Positions 1 through 11,687 of a stretch of 64,000 nt of DNA are shown piece after piece (positions within the stretch are counted from its first letter, which is position 1; each line of letters begins with the position of its first letter). This DNA is from Campanula takesimana. Taxonomy: Eukaryota > Streptophyta > Magnoliopsida > Asterales > Campanulaceae. A program made the translations under genes and the position numbers. The stretch is from positions 867,848 to 931,847 of the forward strand of contig JAOWBW010001049.1 of NCBI GenBank assembly GCA_026119855.1. Reading direction: 5' to 3'. The notes beneath the pieces are model-generated. The model was not told the DNA's origin. It saw nothing but the letters and a program-made list of their open reading frames with translations, and searched no databases.

Positions 1-863
1 GTAACCCGACCCGCCCGGCCCGTCTTTCATCCAGCCACTGAGCGACACGTGGCGCGCTGTGAGCCACTCGCTGGTTCATTCAGTCGCGCGCTGCCACGTG
101 TACTCCCTAAAAAAACCAAAAACTTTAAAATGCTATATCTTGGCATTTATAACTCAGAAAAATAAAATAAAAATACCGTTGTGTTCGTCTCTACGAGATG
201 AAGAAAACTATATAGGTCATGATATGGTTTGATTTTGTTTTAAAAAAACATAATTTTTTTACACACAAAAAGTTTGAGTTGCTCATCAGCTAGGATGTAA
301 CACTCTGTTCTGGTACAAGTAACACTTTCATCTTCAAAAAGTAACACTTTCTACTGTTAAAGGTAACAGCAGTTTTACAAAAAAAAAAAATTGGTTTTGC
401 ATTTCAATTGTTACTTTCTCAATAAAAAATTGTTACATTTCAGATATAATGTTACATTTAAGAATATAAACTGTTACAATTGAGAAAAAAAAATTTACAT
501 TTATTTTTTATGAAATGTAACATTAGTTTAGTTGTCAATCCTATGTTAATTTTGGGAGAAAAAAAGTGTTACATTTGAAAAAAAGAGTGTTACATTCCTT
601 TTAAAAGAGTGTGACATTAGTGTAGTTGTCAATCTTTATGTTATCTTTAATCTATTACAGCAAAATTGTGGTACATTTTGAAGAAAAAAAGTGTTACATT
701 TGGAAAAAAAAAGTGTTACATTTCGTCATAATAAGTGTTACTTTTGTTGGGAGGAAAAAAAAAGTTAGAGTTGAAAAAAAAAAACGGCATTAAAAAAAAA
801 AAAAAATTGAAAAGGTCGCCGGCCCGCCACACGCCATGCGGCGGGTGTACAGGAGACTGGCCC
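1..863 (+). mobile_element. Mutator-like MITE, copy A (left end cut by window)
   Basis: This is the same element as 15848-16721 and 50679-51529. A GC-rich edge is followed by an AT-rich core filled with TGTTACA/GTAACA heptamers (about 241-745), and the right end is a GC-rich terminal repeat with a CATGCGGCGGGTGTACAGG-type motif. The left terminus lies outside the window, so the target duplication cannot be checked. It has no coding capacity; the open frame over 765-956 is incidental. Confidence 0.75.
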
Positions 864-1266
864 TCTGCTTAATTGTACGTTGGAAATATTTTTCTTATTA
901 CAAGGAACATGTAAGGAAATAATACAGCTTGAGTCAGATTCAAAAAATATCTTCAATGTATAATTTCAATCAAAAGATTCCTAATTATTTCTCTTTGTCA
1001 AGGTTATAACTGATAATCTGATATAATTTCCTTTATTGATGATGCCAGTTAGGTAGAATGGAGTCAAAAAAATTTAACCACTTTGCGTATGCTATTCTCT
1101 ACCGCTAGTGTCATAGATTTATAAATTTGGATGACATTATCATGGACATCAACATTTATTAATTGTGCGCTGTTAGAGCAATAATGGTGCAAATGTAGTT
1201 AACAAAGCGGTACATGTAGTTAACAAAGCGGTACAAGAGATTTGACTAGATAGAATCCTAGCTAAG
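864..1266. other. No gene seen
   Basis: AT-rich sequence. The only structure is a short direct repeat near 1195-1230, where a GTAGTTAACAAAGCGGTACA unit occurs twice. Confidence 0.5.
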
Positions 1267-2363
1267 TACTTCCTCCGTCCCAGAGTAAGAGTCTCATTTT
1301 CCTTTTTGCTCCGTCCCAGAGTAAGAGTCTCATTTCTAAAATGGCAAAGAATCTTTACTATTCACCCCACTCATTCTCTCTCATATTTTACTTTTATACT
1401 CACAACACCAATCAATTCACTATTCTCTCCCACTCATTCTCTCTCCTACTTTACTTTTAGTGCCCATTTGTTTCCACTTATTTGAAGGGGCTTTTGACTT
1501 ATAACTTCAATTAAGTTAAAATTAAAGTGTTTGTTTTCACTTAAATGTAAAAAGTCAATAAGTAAAGTACAACCTCATTATTGCGCTATAAAAGCAAAAG
1601 CCAAAAAGCACAAAAATTGAGCTTAATTGTGCTTTTAGAAAACACGCACAGTCGCACACTATCAGTGAGGTACCGGCTTCGATTACTCCAGTCTACGTTT
1701 AACATTTAACACAATAGTTTCTTTACACGCATGCTTTTGAAGTAGTTTTATTCTTCTTTTCTTATTATTTTATGCAATTCTATGAATTACATTTTTTCTT
1801 GCTCTTTTTATTTTTTATTTTTTCTGTTTTCTCTAAGTTTTATATACATTACAACACTATAAAGTTAAATTAAAAAAAATGAAAAAGGCATAATATATAA
1901 AAAAAAAAAAAAAAAAACAGGGGCATAATTACATTTAAATGTACATATAAATTTCCTTGATTAAATTTTGGAAAATCAAAGTCATTGACTATAAATGATT
2001 ATTAAAAAAAATCAGGGATATAATTACATTTAAATGTACATATGAATTTGTCATTTATTTCTTAATCAATTATTTTCTTATATGTTAGTGAAATATTCAA
2101 ATTATACCTTGTAATATTTTAATAGTTTTAAAGCAGCCAAAATCAGCTATTTCAGAACAGCCAAAACAAACAGTTGCTAATTAATCAGCCATTTGTAATA
2201 AGTCATCAGCCATAAGTTATAAGTTTCAGCCATCAGCTATAAGTCATCATCCATCAACTAAGACAAACGAGCTTTTACACTCACAACATTTACATCACAT
2301 CCAATATTTATTAATAAGCGTGCAAATTGGGAGTGTGACTCTTACTCCGGGACGGAGGGAGTA
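1267..2363. mobile_element. Stowaway-type element carrying a nested insertion
   Basis: The ends are inverted TACTTCCTCCGTCCC and GGGACGGAGGGAGTA, the Stowaway-type terminus flanked by TA. The left terminus is followed by a second copy of the same CTCCGTCCCAGAGTAAGAG segment. The middle (about 1459-2275) is unlike a Stowaway core: it ends in CAGCCATCAGCTATAAG-type repeats and is probably another small element inserted there. This explains the unusual 1.1-kb length. No coding sequence. Confidence 0.65.
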
Positions 2364-2577
2364 TAATTTATATAAAAAACTTGTATCAATAAACAGATTC
2401 AAATGGGCCAATAATGAAGAAAAAAAGAAGGATAAAAAAATTCAAATATAAGCTCTCTCTTTTTTTTTGTTTATTGTTTGGTGCAAAGAGGAGCTCTTTA
2501 TAAGAAACAATTATGATACACTTAACATCCTAATTTAACATTACCAAATGCTTAGGTTAGATTGCAAATGACCGGTC

Positions 2578-3289
2578 TGAAAGAAATTATGCGGCTAGGA
2601 CTGTTCTGGGAATTGACCAACTGTGTGAACAACTGTGTATTCAAACGTGCTAACAGTTGTCCAGACAGTTGTCTTAACAGTTATCAGATTTGCAGCGGAA
2701 ATAAATAACTTAATAACAATTAAAACTTCAGCAAGAAAACTTGCTGGAAAACTTTCATATATTAAAAGCGATTTGCAGAGTACAAACCGAATGAAAGAAA
2801 ATAAAAATATCAAAAGAACAAACTTATTCTAGAATTCTAGAACAAACTAAAACACAAAACACTTAGAGTTCTTTTCGGAAGAACACTAAGAAAACACAAG
2901 GACTCTCTAAACCTTTTCTCTCTGAAATTATGATCTGGAATCCGTAAAAGAGAGAGGAGATGCCGACTGGCTTTAATAAGTCTTCTTGGCCGCCACTCCA
3001 ATCCAAGAGATCTTCAAGCAACCAATCAAACTTTCCTTATGAGAGTCCACCTAAAAATAAACACCTAAAATACAAAATACTAACCAAAGATAAACATTAG
3101 TAGGTTAGTCAAGTAAATCAAAATAATAATAATTATCCTAGAATAAACTATTCTTAAATAATTACAACTAATTCCTAAAATAAATAAACTCTAAATATAT
3201 ACATTAATTAAATAAAATATTCACAAAGATATACACTAAAATCAGAATCACAAAGATTAAAATATAATAGAGTATTTTTATACTCTTCA
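2578..3289 (-). repeat. 3' LTR of the Sirevirus-like element
   Basis: Same length as, and nearly identical to, 10088-10799. A few substitutions distinguish the copies (for example around 2968-3000), indicating a fairly recent insertion. The polypurine tract abuts it at 3290. Confidence 0.9.
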
Positions 3290-4789
3290 ATCTCCCCCTA
3301 TCTTTGTGGTTCTGATCAAAATATTCAAAAACAATAATCTCCCCCTGAATTTGTACATTGGATACTACTCCCCTTAAATATAACTTTTAGAATACATCCT
3401 TCTCCCCCTGAATATGACGACCACATCTTTCTCCCCCTTTTTGAGAAGAACCAACAAACTCAACGAACGGAAAAAAAATATGAATATCTTCCAGTCCCCC
3501 TAAGTTTGAATCTCCCCAACCCAAAAACCTCTAAGAGCATCATAAATCTCAACTCACATCGCATCAAACCATAACAGACCAGAGAGTTCTGCAGAATTAC
3601 CAGATGACTTACCAGTTGACTGTACAATTGACTATACAGTTGACTGTCCAGTTGTCCGCACAGTTGCACGAACAAGTTGCTTAGCACCAGCTGGATGCTT
3701 AACAACAAAAATACCTGAGCTTGATCAGAGCTGTGGCAAACAATCATTTTGTGTCACACACAATCACTTAGAGTTTCTCCATAATTCTCGGATTTATCTG
3801 CAAAAATGTTAGAGAGAGCGCATTTGCAGAATAGGGACAAGATGAGATGAGAGAAATGAAGCTAGAAAGCATGAGGAAGAAGATATACTAAACCATAATT
3901 TACAACCAATTCGACATGGAGGAAATATTAAGGGAGGACAATTATTCTTCCTAAGAACTCGGAGAGGCCAAGGAGTCGGGAGAACCGAAAGACGTTGAAG
4001 TACCCATTTGAATTCCAAAACAAACAAGGATTTTGATTTTAAAATTAAAACTTTTTCCATGTTTTGTGATAAATTGTCCATCCCAGAATTAGAATATGCC
4101 AAAATCAACTGAATCCATTTATCCACAATGTACCATAATTTCCACCAACTACACAATAAAACTTGAACATCACGCCATTAGATTATTGTTAATCACATGA
4201 AAAGCATCAATCTTTAACACATAAGAACAATAATTCAATTTGCTGATGTGAATACGAAGGGAAAAAAAACTTAGAAAAATTATGTCTAAACACACAAGTG
4301 AAGATTGTCTCAATTTTGGTGTGACATAGTATGATCAACTCAGTCCATGACTCGGTTTCAACACACAAGAATTCAATGAGATTTTCCTTCAATCATGAAG
4401 CCTCTAGAACACTCCCATTGAAGGCTTATGACTTATGAATCAGTTACGGGAGAAGCTATTCACTCTCTCAATACAGTGTTACACTGATTCCCAAGTTATG
4501 TATTGAAACACTTCAGCTTTTTGCTTAAATGGGTAGTAACTTCAAAGATTGGAGGCAGCTTGTTTTCCCCGCAACCTTAGATTAAGTGCCCACTTCATGA
4601 TAAACAACACGGAGGAATTAACAGGATAATTTTATTATCAAGTTAAGAAGGATCTCACATTCAAGGGTCAAAACTCAGAGTCAAGGAACTTAGTTAACCA
4701 AGTGATCACAAGAGACAATCGTGCAAGGAATGAATGCATTTTTTTTTTTTTTTTTTTTGTGACTGTAATATACAATTATACAGATGCAG
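3290..4789 (-). other. 3' untranslated region with repeated polypurine tracts
   Basis: Directly beside the 3' LTR, minus-strand AGGGGGAG-type purine tracts recur at about 3291, 3341, 3401, 3431 and 3494. Sireviruses are known for multiple polypurine tracts in this place. The rest (3500-4789) is non-coding and includes a poly(T) run at 4741-4758. The short open frames here match nothing I recognise. Confidence 0.7.
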
Positions 4790-6855
4790 TGTAACGACCC
4801 CAAAATTCGTTTTATTTATTTTAATATTTATTTTATATTTTGAGAAATTTAATTTAAAATTATGTGTGCATTTTATGTGTTGCATCATATTATAAAATTT
4901 GCACATCTTATTTGATTTTTGGTGTTAGTTAGTTGTTAGTAGCAATTTAGTTAGCAAGAAATAATTGAGTTAGTGAAAGTTTGTGGGCCAAAATGTAACT
5001 ATAATGTTCAAGGGTTTATTTGTTCATAATGAAAGTAGAAGGGCCTAGGAGAATGACTATATATAGGATTTAGGCATTCTTATCCCTCCCATCTTCCTCC
5101 TGCGCATGACACTCACCATTTCTTTACCAAAAATCCCAATCTTTCCTCCATTGTTGGCTAAGGTAAGTTTGTTCTTGTTTATTTTATTTCTTTTAATTTA
5201 TTACACCATTTTCAAATCTAATTATATATAAATGATCAGGGAGTTGAGTAGATTCTTTCTACCGATCAATATTATTTTTTTTGACATCTTTTTTCGGAAA
5301 ATAGGTAAGTTACTAATTCCCCTTTAATTGTTAAAATGGTCATGAATATGTTCTATATGCTATATATGTTGAAAGAATAATGTTTTGAATGTTTTTGTAT
5401 ACTTGTAAATTTGGGACAAAGGGAGTAGTATGAAAATGGTATTGTTGGGTGTTAGTATTGTTCTTAGGCTGGGTTTTAGCCTTTGTGTAAGTTGAAAATA
5501 TTAGTGTTGCAAGTAATTTTGGGTTGTGAAATGAAAGGAGTAAACTTTGGTTAAGTTTTGGTCTGCCAGGTGATGTGGGCGGCCGCCCAAAATTGGGCGT
5601 GCGGCCGCACATCTATCTGAAGGGTTTTCTTCTTGGAACAGAGCATTTTGGGCGGCCGCACAGCCCTGTTTGGGCGACCGCCCAGTTATCTGAAAAAGTT
5701 TAGAGTTTTCAAACTAAGGGGTTTAGAGGTCAATCTTGGTCTAGTTTTTTTGTAGTGTCCTAAAGTAGTTAGATGATTGTTATGGATCACTAAAGTGGTA
5801 GAATTGGTTCCTTTGTGGACACAAGTGTTGTGAAATGTGAGTAATGGATTTAGTGCACATTGTTGAACACTTTGTAATGTGTTGAATTGTTCATCTTTTT
5901 GATGTGTTTGACATGGTTCCCTACATTGGAATCATTGTCCCTGATTGTTGTTTAAGCAAGTATTTCTATATGGTGCTTGCGTGTAAAGTCCAGCTGGTAC
6001 TTTTGTGTGTGTTGGGCACCGAGCCAAGTACATTATAAGGCTCCTATCATTGGTTTCCCATTTTTAACCCCCTTCCTTAGGCCAAAGGTTGGGCACTTTG
6101 GGTTATGACTTTGTGTCATTTTCCCCGTTGTTGTTGTTGTTGTTTGGTTCCGGAACCCGTTTCAGCTCTTTGATGCTGCTCAGTTGATGCCTCTCCGATG
6201 GCTATTGTTTGGTTTGAGAACCTTGGCTCAGTATCCATGTATGAGTGTTCATTTCCGCTTTATATGTTGCATGATGAGTTGGTCGTTATTTCCAACCGGT
6301 ATGGGACGGTTGGCGATAGGGAGCCTCTCATATTATGTGCTATATGATCATTTGTGGCATTGTTCCTTTATGTTTACCATATTAGCATGTAATGTAGTTG
6401 CATTTTAGTAACTTACTGAGATTTATTCTCACCCTTTATTTGATTACCGTTTTAGATAAGAAGGAGCCCAGGGGATAGTTCACACACACTGGGAGGACGT
6501 CGAGGATATCTTTGGGTAAGACATTTTGGGAAAGGTTGTGTAAGTAAAGGATACATTATGTAAATGTAATACCTTTTGGGTAGTATACTCGTGACTTGGT
6601 TTGTATCATCTCTTTTAGTAGATGTTTGTGTTTGTAATTAAGTAAGTAAAGTTAGTAGTTGTAGCCAAGTGGCTTAGTACTTGTTTTGTGAAAGGTTGTT
6701 TTGTGACTTGAAGTCATGTTTTAGTATCGAGTTGGTTGTGTGAACCCTTTTTATAGAAAGTATATTTCGAAAAATTTTCTTAAGAATGTTTTATGACGTC
6801 TTCCGTGCGTGTCCCAAACGTGGGGCCAAGTAGGACCACGGGTCGGGGCGCGACA
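4790..6855. mobile_element. Solo LTR, about 2.07 kb
   Basis: The segment begins TGTAACGACCCC, ends GGGGCGCGACA (TG...CA), and is flanked on both sides by a perfect TGCAG target duplication (4785-4789 and 6856-6860). There is no internal region or second LTR, so this is a solo LTR left by LTR-LTR recombination, probably of a Ty3/Gypsy element. It interrupts the 3' region of the surrounding copia element and is therefore younger. A strong TATATATA box is at about 5059. A GC-rich patch with GGGCGGCCGCCC and TGCGGCCGCAC motifs lies at 5577-5690. Confidence 0.9.
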
Positions 6856-6884
6856 TGCAGTCCGTTGTCTGCACACTTGTGCAG

Positions 6885-9800
6885 TCAACTGGTATCACAC
6901 AGTCCGAGATAAAATCTCTCGAAATCCAAAACCTTGGTAAAGATATCAGCAAGTTGATCCGTTGTGCTTACATGTTCAAGAGTAATGATTTTTTGTTCAA
7001 CGAGATCTCTAATAAAATGATGCCCAATATCTATGTGCTTTGTTCGGGAATGTTGTACCGGATTCTTGGCAAAATTCTGAGCAATTAAACTATCACAAAA
7101 TACAGTAAAGGTTTTACTTTTAAGATCATAATCCTTTATTATCTGGTTCATCTTCAACAATTGAGTACAACAAGTAACATCTCCCATACATTCAGCATTA
7201 GATGACCTATGAACCAAGAACCTAACATCTTTGCTTTCAAATTTTATCACTTCCTCTTGCATGTCATTGATCCAATTATTACCATTTAAGGTTTCTGACA
7301 CACTATCATGCTTAAACTTAGCAACAAAGCAACAAGAGCTTACCTGAGGGTACGCGGATTTCATGCATACCAAACCGACTAATTCCCGGTAATTTATTTG
7401 TTTCCCTCTTGTTTTTATTCCTTCATCCACTCCCCCAATGACCTTGGAAGTTGGATGGTCTCCCTGTATGCTTGCAGCAGCATCGTTGTCTCTTCTTACC
7501 TGATCTTCAGCGATTTCAGAATCCGAACCAGAACCAGCTGCCGTCTGACCATCTGACATGGCAGTTGACTGTTCATCTTGACTGTCAGTTGTCCTCAAAG
7601 TTGGCGCATCTGCAGGTTCTGTTGCATTCGTTGGTTCAGATTCATCATTAATCAGCCCATACTCCCAGGTGCAACCTGAAACATCATCCTCAGCAGTTTT
7701 GACATTAAGATCAGTAGCATTATCAAAAATTGGGTTAAAACATGAATGATTTTCAACCAACTTGTAACAATGATCAGAGGATCGAATGCTAGAAAGAACA
7801 CACACACTTTTGTTATCAAAAATTTCACATTTGTACTTGTCAAACTTAACAAATAAGTCATCATCACACAGTTGACTGATACTTATCAAATTTTCTTTCA
7901 ACCCGTCTACATGTAAGACATTGTGCAAATTTGGCAAGCCGTCAACACACAACATACCTTTACCAATGACCTTTCCCTTAGCACCTCCACCAAAATTGAC
8001 ATTTCCTCCTTTGAAGACTTCATAATCTATGAGATGCTCAAGAGAATCGGTCATATGACGAGAACAGCCGCTATCAAAGTACCAAGCTCTTTCCACACTA
8101 ATTTTGAAGGAGGTAAACACCACTTGACACTGTAAAGTGTCCTTTCTTACCCAAGTCTTTTCGACCTGCTGCTGCCTGGGCGGTTGACAGGGCAACTGAT
8201 TGTCAGATTGTGCCCACAGTTGTCTTGTCAAGTGGCTGCTGTTCTTCTCCAAGCCAAGTTCCTGTTTCAGCTTGTAACAAAATGGACGTATATGTCCAGG
8301 GGCAAAACAATGGTGACACACGTATCTCCTTTTTCTATTTCTTCTGTTTTTGTGAGGAGACACGTGATTAACATTAAATCTCTTATTGTTTTTCGAAGTG
8401 CCCTCACCTTCCTTAACAAATACTGGATCTCCATAGCCTAAACCTGATTTTCCTTGGTTCCCCATGTTTAGAACCTCTTCCAATTTAGCCTTGCCATTGT
8501 TAAGTTTATTGAGTGTAATGGTTTCTTTTTCAAGATTGCTTTTATATTTCTCACACTCATTGTCTTTTTTGGTAAGCATGACTTCTAACCTAGCTATGGA
8601 GTCCTTTTGAGTATCACTTTCACTTGACAACCTCTCATTCTCAGACTTTAATTTCAGATTATCAGAGGTGAGTTTTTCATTTACCTTCTTGAACTCCTTG
8701 AGTTGATCCATTCGTTTGGACCATTCTGCAAACAACTCAACGTATGTATTATGGAGGTCCTCATACGTGGCACTATCCTCTTCTTCATGTGAGGATTCTT
8801 CAGATTCACCTGCAGAAGTGGAGTTAAAACAGGTATACACATTAGTTCCATTTGAGCTGACAACTGTGCTGACAGTTGACTGTTCATCTTCACTATCAGA
8901 TTCACTGTCAGATTCACTGTCAGAAAGGGAGGATTGTGATGATCGTAAAAATGACAGGTTTGCTGTCTGATCGTCATCATCTGAATCACTTAAGGTTGCA
9001 GAAAAACTCATCCCTCTCTTTTTGAGTGTGTTAGCACACTCATTGGCATAGTGTCTGAATCCTAAACACGCTCTACATTGAACGGACTCAATAGATCTTT
9101 TGTTTTCAGAAGAAAATTTGTTCTTACTTGTTTCTTTCTTAAATGATTCAATCTTAGGGGAAGAAGCAATATCCTTATTGGAAAACCTTTGTTGACGTTT
9201 TTTGTTCAACATTTTGTTGAATTTTTGAGTGAACAATTCACATTCATCTTCCTCTAAGTTTGAGTCATCAATATTCTTTGATAATTCAACAAAATCATTG
9301 GACACAGTAAGAGCACTAGCAAGAGCAATTGAATTTACTTTGCTAGTTTGTTTCACTTTAAGGTTCAATTCAAACGTAGTTAGAATACCTAGAACCTTTT
9401 CAAGACTCACGGTCCGAGTATCACAAGTTTCTTCAATGACAGAGATTTTGATGTTAAATTTTTCCGGGAGAGTTCTTAAAACTTTACTAACCAACCTTGC
9501 ATTGGAGATGGATTCTCCTAATGCAAATGATTCATTTGAAATATCCATTAATCTAGCAGAATATTCTTGAATAGTTTCATTATCTCCCATTCTTAAATTT
9601 TCAAACTCTGTCATCAATCTCCTTAATTTTGTTTGTTTGACACTATCAGACCCTTCACAATGAAGTTGTAAAATATCCCAAGCATTTTTTGCCACTGTAT
9701 GGTTTGAGAAAAACCGATACAAATTAAAATCAACGTGATCAGAAATGGGGGCCATTGCCTTTGCATTGAAATTTGCAAGGGCAATTTCCTCCGCATTCCA

Positions 9801-10046
9801 ATCTTGCTCGGGTTTTGGAATAAAAACTTTTTCTTTCTTTTCTTCGTCAGACACAGAAGCTTTAGCTTTTGGATCAGCCACTTCCATGGTAGGGGATTTA
9901 TATCCCACTAGAATGCTGACCCAAGCACGATGATCTATGTTTTTTATGTACATAGTCATCTTTGCCTTCCAAATGGTATAGTTTGAACCATCTAGAGTAG
10001 GCGGCTTATTACGAGTATGAGTACAGTCCATAATGACCACTTTCAA
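6885..10046 (-). CDS. Copia gag-protease-RNase H fusion polyprotein (integrase and RT deleted)
   Basis: The frame is 1053 residues, starting about 27 nt after the primer binding site. In order: a copia gag domain (about 1-240); a CX2CX4HX4C zinc knuckle (CRACLGFRHYANEC, about 325); an acidic serine-rich stretch; a coiled coil (about 445-545); a second knuckle (CHHCFAPGHIRPFC, about 580); a protease with WYFDSGCSRHMT; and the start of the pre-integrase region. It then passes directly to the acidic linker that normally lies between integrase and RT, reads the first residues of RT (NNWINDMQEEVIKFE), and jumps to RNase H (CDSLIAQNFAKNPVQHSRTK). Two internal losses are thus joined without breaking the frame. 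Gag and protease could still be made, but reverse transcription and integration would have to be supplied in trans. A start at the downstream Met at 10031 is equally possible. Confidence 0.88.
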   Translation of the reverse strand: MKVVIMDCTHTRNKPPTLDGSNYTIWKAKMTMYIKNIDHRAWVSILVGYKSPTMEVADPKAKASVSDEEKKEKVFIPKPEQDWNAEEIALANFNAKAMAPISDHVDFNLYRFFSNHTVAKNAWDILQLHCEGSDSVKQTKLRRLMTEFENLRMGDNETIQEYSARLMDISNESFALGESISNARLVSKVLRTLPEKFNIKISVIEETCDTRTVSLEKVLGILTTFELNLKVKQTSKVNSIALASALTVSNDFVELSKNIDDSNLEEDECELFTQKFNKMLNKKRQQRFSNKDIASSPKIESFKKETSKNKFSSENKRSIESVQCRACLGFRHYANECANTLKKRGMSFSATLSDSDDDDQTANLSFLRSSQSSLSDSESDSESDSEDEQSTVSTVVSSNGTNVYTCFNSTSAGESEESSHEEEDSATYEDLHNTYVELFAEWSKRMDQLKEFKKVNEKLTSDNLKLKSENERLSSESDTQKDSIARLEVMLTKKDNECEKYKSNLEKETITLNKLNNGKAKLEEVLNMGNQGKSGLGYGDPVFVKEGEGTSKNNKRFNVNHVSPHKNRRNRKRRYVCHHCFAPGHIRPFCYKLKQELGLEKNSSHLTRQLWAQSDNQLPCQPPRQQQVEKTWVRKDTLQCQVVFTSFKISVERAWYFDSGCSRHMTDSLEHLIDYEVFKGGNVNFGGGAKGKVIGKGMLCVDGLPNLHNVLHVDGLKENLISISQLCDDDLFVKFDKYKCEIFDNKSVCVLSSIRSSDHCYKLVENHSCFNPIFDNATDLNVKTAEDDVSGCTWEYGLINDESEPTNATEPADAPTLRTTDSQDEQSTAMSDGQTAAGSGSDSEIAEDQVRRDNDAAASIQGDHPTSKVIGGVDEGIKTRGKQINYRELVGLVCMKSAYPQVSSCCFVAKFKHDSVSETLNGNNWINDMQEEVIKFESKDVRFLVHRSSNAECMGDVTCCTQLLKMNQIIKDYDLKSKTFTVFCDSLIAQNFAKNPVQHSRTKHIDIGHHFIRDLVEQKIITLEHVSTTDQLADIFTKVLDFERFYLGLCDTS

Positions 10047-10072
10047 AGATCGATCTCAATATGTCGAGACCA

Positions 10073-10085
10073 GGCTCTGGTGCCA
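10073..10085 (-). other. Primer binding site
   Basis: Minus-strand TGGCACCAGAGCC, two bases inside the 5' LTR, is a variant of the initiator-Met tRNA binding site TGGTATCAGAGC of plant copia elements. Confidence 0.8.
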
Positions 10086-10087
10086 AT

Positions 10088-10799
10088 TGAAAGAAATTAT
10101 GCGGCTAGGACTGTTCTGGGAATTGACCAACTGTGTGAACAACTGTGTATTCAAACGTGCTAACAGTTGTCTAGACAGTTGTCTTAACAGTTATCAGATT
10201 TGCAGCGGAAATAAATAACTTAATAACAATTAAAACTCCAGCAAGAAAACTTGCTGGAAAACTTTCATATATTAAAAGCGATTTGCAGAGTACAAACCGA
10301 ATGAAAGAAAATAAAAATATCAAAAGAACAAACTTATTCTAGAATTCTAGAACAAACTAAAACACAAAACACTTAGAGTTCTTTTCGGAAGAACACTAAG
10401 AAAACACAAGGACTCTCTAAACCTTTTCTCTCTGAAATTATGATCTGGAATCCGTAAAAGAGAGAGGAGATGCCGACTAGCTTTTATAAGTTTTCTTGGC
10501 CACCACTCCAATCCAAGAGATCTTCAAGCAACCAATCAAACTTTCCTTATGAGAGTCCACCTAAAAATAAACACCTAAAATACAAAATACTAACCAAAGA
10601 TAAACATTAATAGGTTAGTCAAGTAAATCAAAATAATAATAATTATCCTAGAATAAACTATTCCTAAATAATTACAACTAATTCCTAAAATAAATAAACT
10701 CTAAATATATACATTAATTAAATAAAATATTCACAAAGATATACACTAAAATCAGAATCACAAAGATTAAAATATAATAGAGTATTTTTATACTCTTCA
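10088..10799 (-). repeat. 5' LTR of the Sirevirus-like element
   Basis: This is the partner of 2578-3289, with the same 712-bp length and TG/CA ends. Together with the 3' LTR it fixes the element borders and the CGGTC/CAGTC target duplication. Confidence 0.9.
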
Positions 10800-10900
10800 C
10801 AGTCTAATTAAATTGGCCAAAAGTTTTCAAGTTTGAGATAGAAAATGCAGTTGTATTGGTGCAAGGAATCCATTGCTCTCTCTTATTTTTATAATTAAAA

Positions 10901-11129
10901 TACTTTCTCAGTCTCATTTGAAATAGAATTTATAAACTCAACAGGTGATTAATGATTAAGAAACACTATTATTTTATTGGCAAAACCGATTAAAAATATA
11001 ATTGTTGACAGTACGAATGAGAGAGAAAGTGGATAAAAAATAATAAGTGTTAGGATGTCCAATTTCGATTTTTTGAATGGAACTACCTAAATGACAAAAT
11101 GCCATATTTTGAGTGGGACTGAGGGAGTA
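10901..11129. mobile_element. Stowaway-type MITE
   Basis: Inverted ends TACTTTCTCAGTCTCATTTG and GAGTGGGACTGAGGGAGTA with TA borders. About 229 bp, non-coding. Confidence 0.65.
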
Positions 11130-11181
11130 GATTATTGAGATTAATTGAATGGTTTATGAGTCTCACATCTTACTCCCTCTG

Positions 11182-11687
11182 TGACGCAGCACAGAAACGA
11201 TAAGTTTCGTGATTTAGCGCACTAATCACAAGATCTCATCCAGCGATGAAACCTCAAACACAAAACCTTGGAATCCACCAAGAAAGAGAAATAAATCTCC
11301 AAGAACAAAAGTTCAATTGATAATAAAAGTTGTTTTTCTAATACAATGAAAGAGAGTATTTATACTACTAACAAGTAACAAACCCTAGTTCTAATAAAAT
11401 ACCTAAACTATACAAATAATACCAAAACTAACCCTAATTCTGCGCGTAAAACAGTCAAAAACGTAAACTGGTACTATTGTGCCCGGCAAGCGAGCGGGCG
11501 CTTGCTATCACCCAGGCGGCCGCTCGCAGTGAACAGAAACAATCAGCCGTGTTTAACCAATTCCAGGCGGGCGCTTGAACTCTAGCGGGCGGGCGCCTGG
11601 TGGTTCGGCCTGGCCTATGCGCCCTATGCGCTGCTGCACTGAAGTGGTCTTGGTCCGGGCGGATTGCTCGTCTGGTCTCCTACATCA
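11182..11687 (-). repeat. 3' LTR of the 2-kb element
   Basis: Carries GC-rich modules at 11480-11600 (GGCGGCCGCTCG, AGCGGGCGGGCGCCTGG) in an otherwise AT-rich LTR. The reading frame of the element runs into this LTR. Confidence 0.88.

Larger units (their letters stand above)
2578..10799 (-). mobile_element. Sirevirus-like Ty1/copia retrotransposon, non-autonomous
   Basis: Two 712-bp direct repeats (2578-3289 and 10088-10799) begin TG and end CA. They are flanked by CGGTC on the left and CAGTC on the right, a 5-bp target duplication with one mismatch. On the minus strand the order is 5' LTR (10799-10088), a primer binding site TGGCACCAGAGCC, one long gag-pol-derived frame (10046-6885), a long 3' region with repeated polypurine tracts, and the 3' LTR. 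The large coiled-coil gag with two zinc knuckles and the repeated polypurine tracts suit the Sirevirus branch. Integrase and reverse transcriptase are missing, so movement would need another element. A solo LTR (4790-6855) is inserted downstream of the frame. Confidence 0.9.

Noticed and set aside
765..956. Small protein with Phe-rich end
   Set aside because: The frame is produced by poly(A)/poly(T) runs in a MITE edge.
5577..5690. GCGGCCGC sites as cloning-linker (NotI) contamination
   Set aside because: The sites are embedded in LTRs with intact target duplications, recur in several variants, and appear in both LTRs of one element, so they belong to the elements.
8681..8989. Overlapping frames on both strands inside the copia gag region
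   Set aside because: They are shadows of the serine/aspartate repeats of the real frame 6885-10046.
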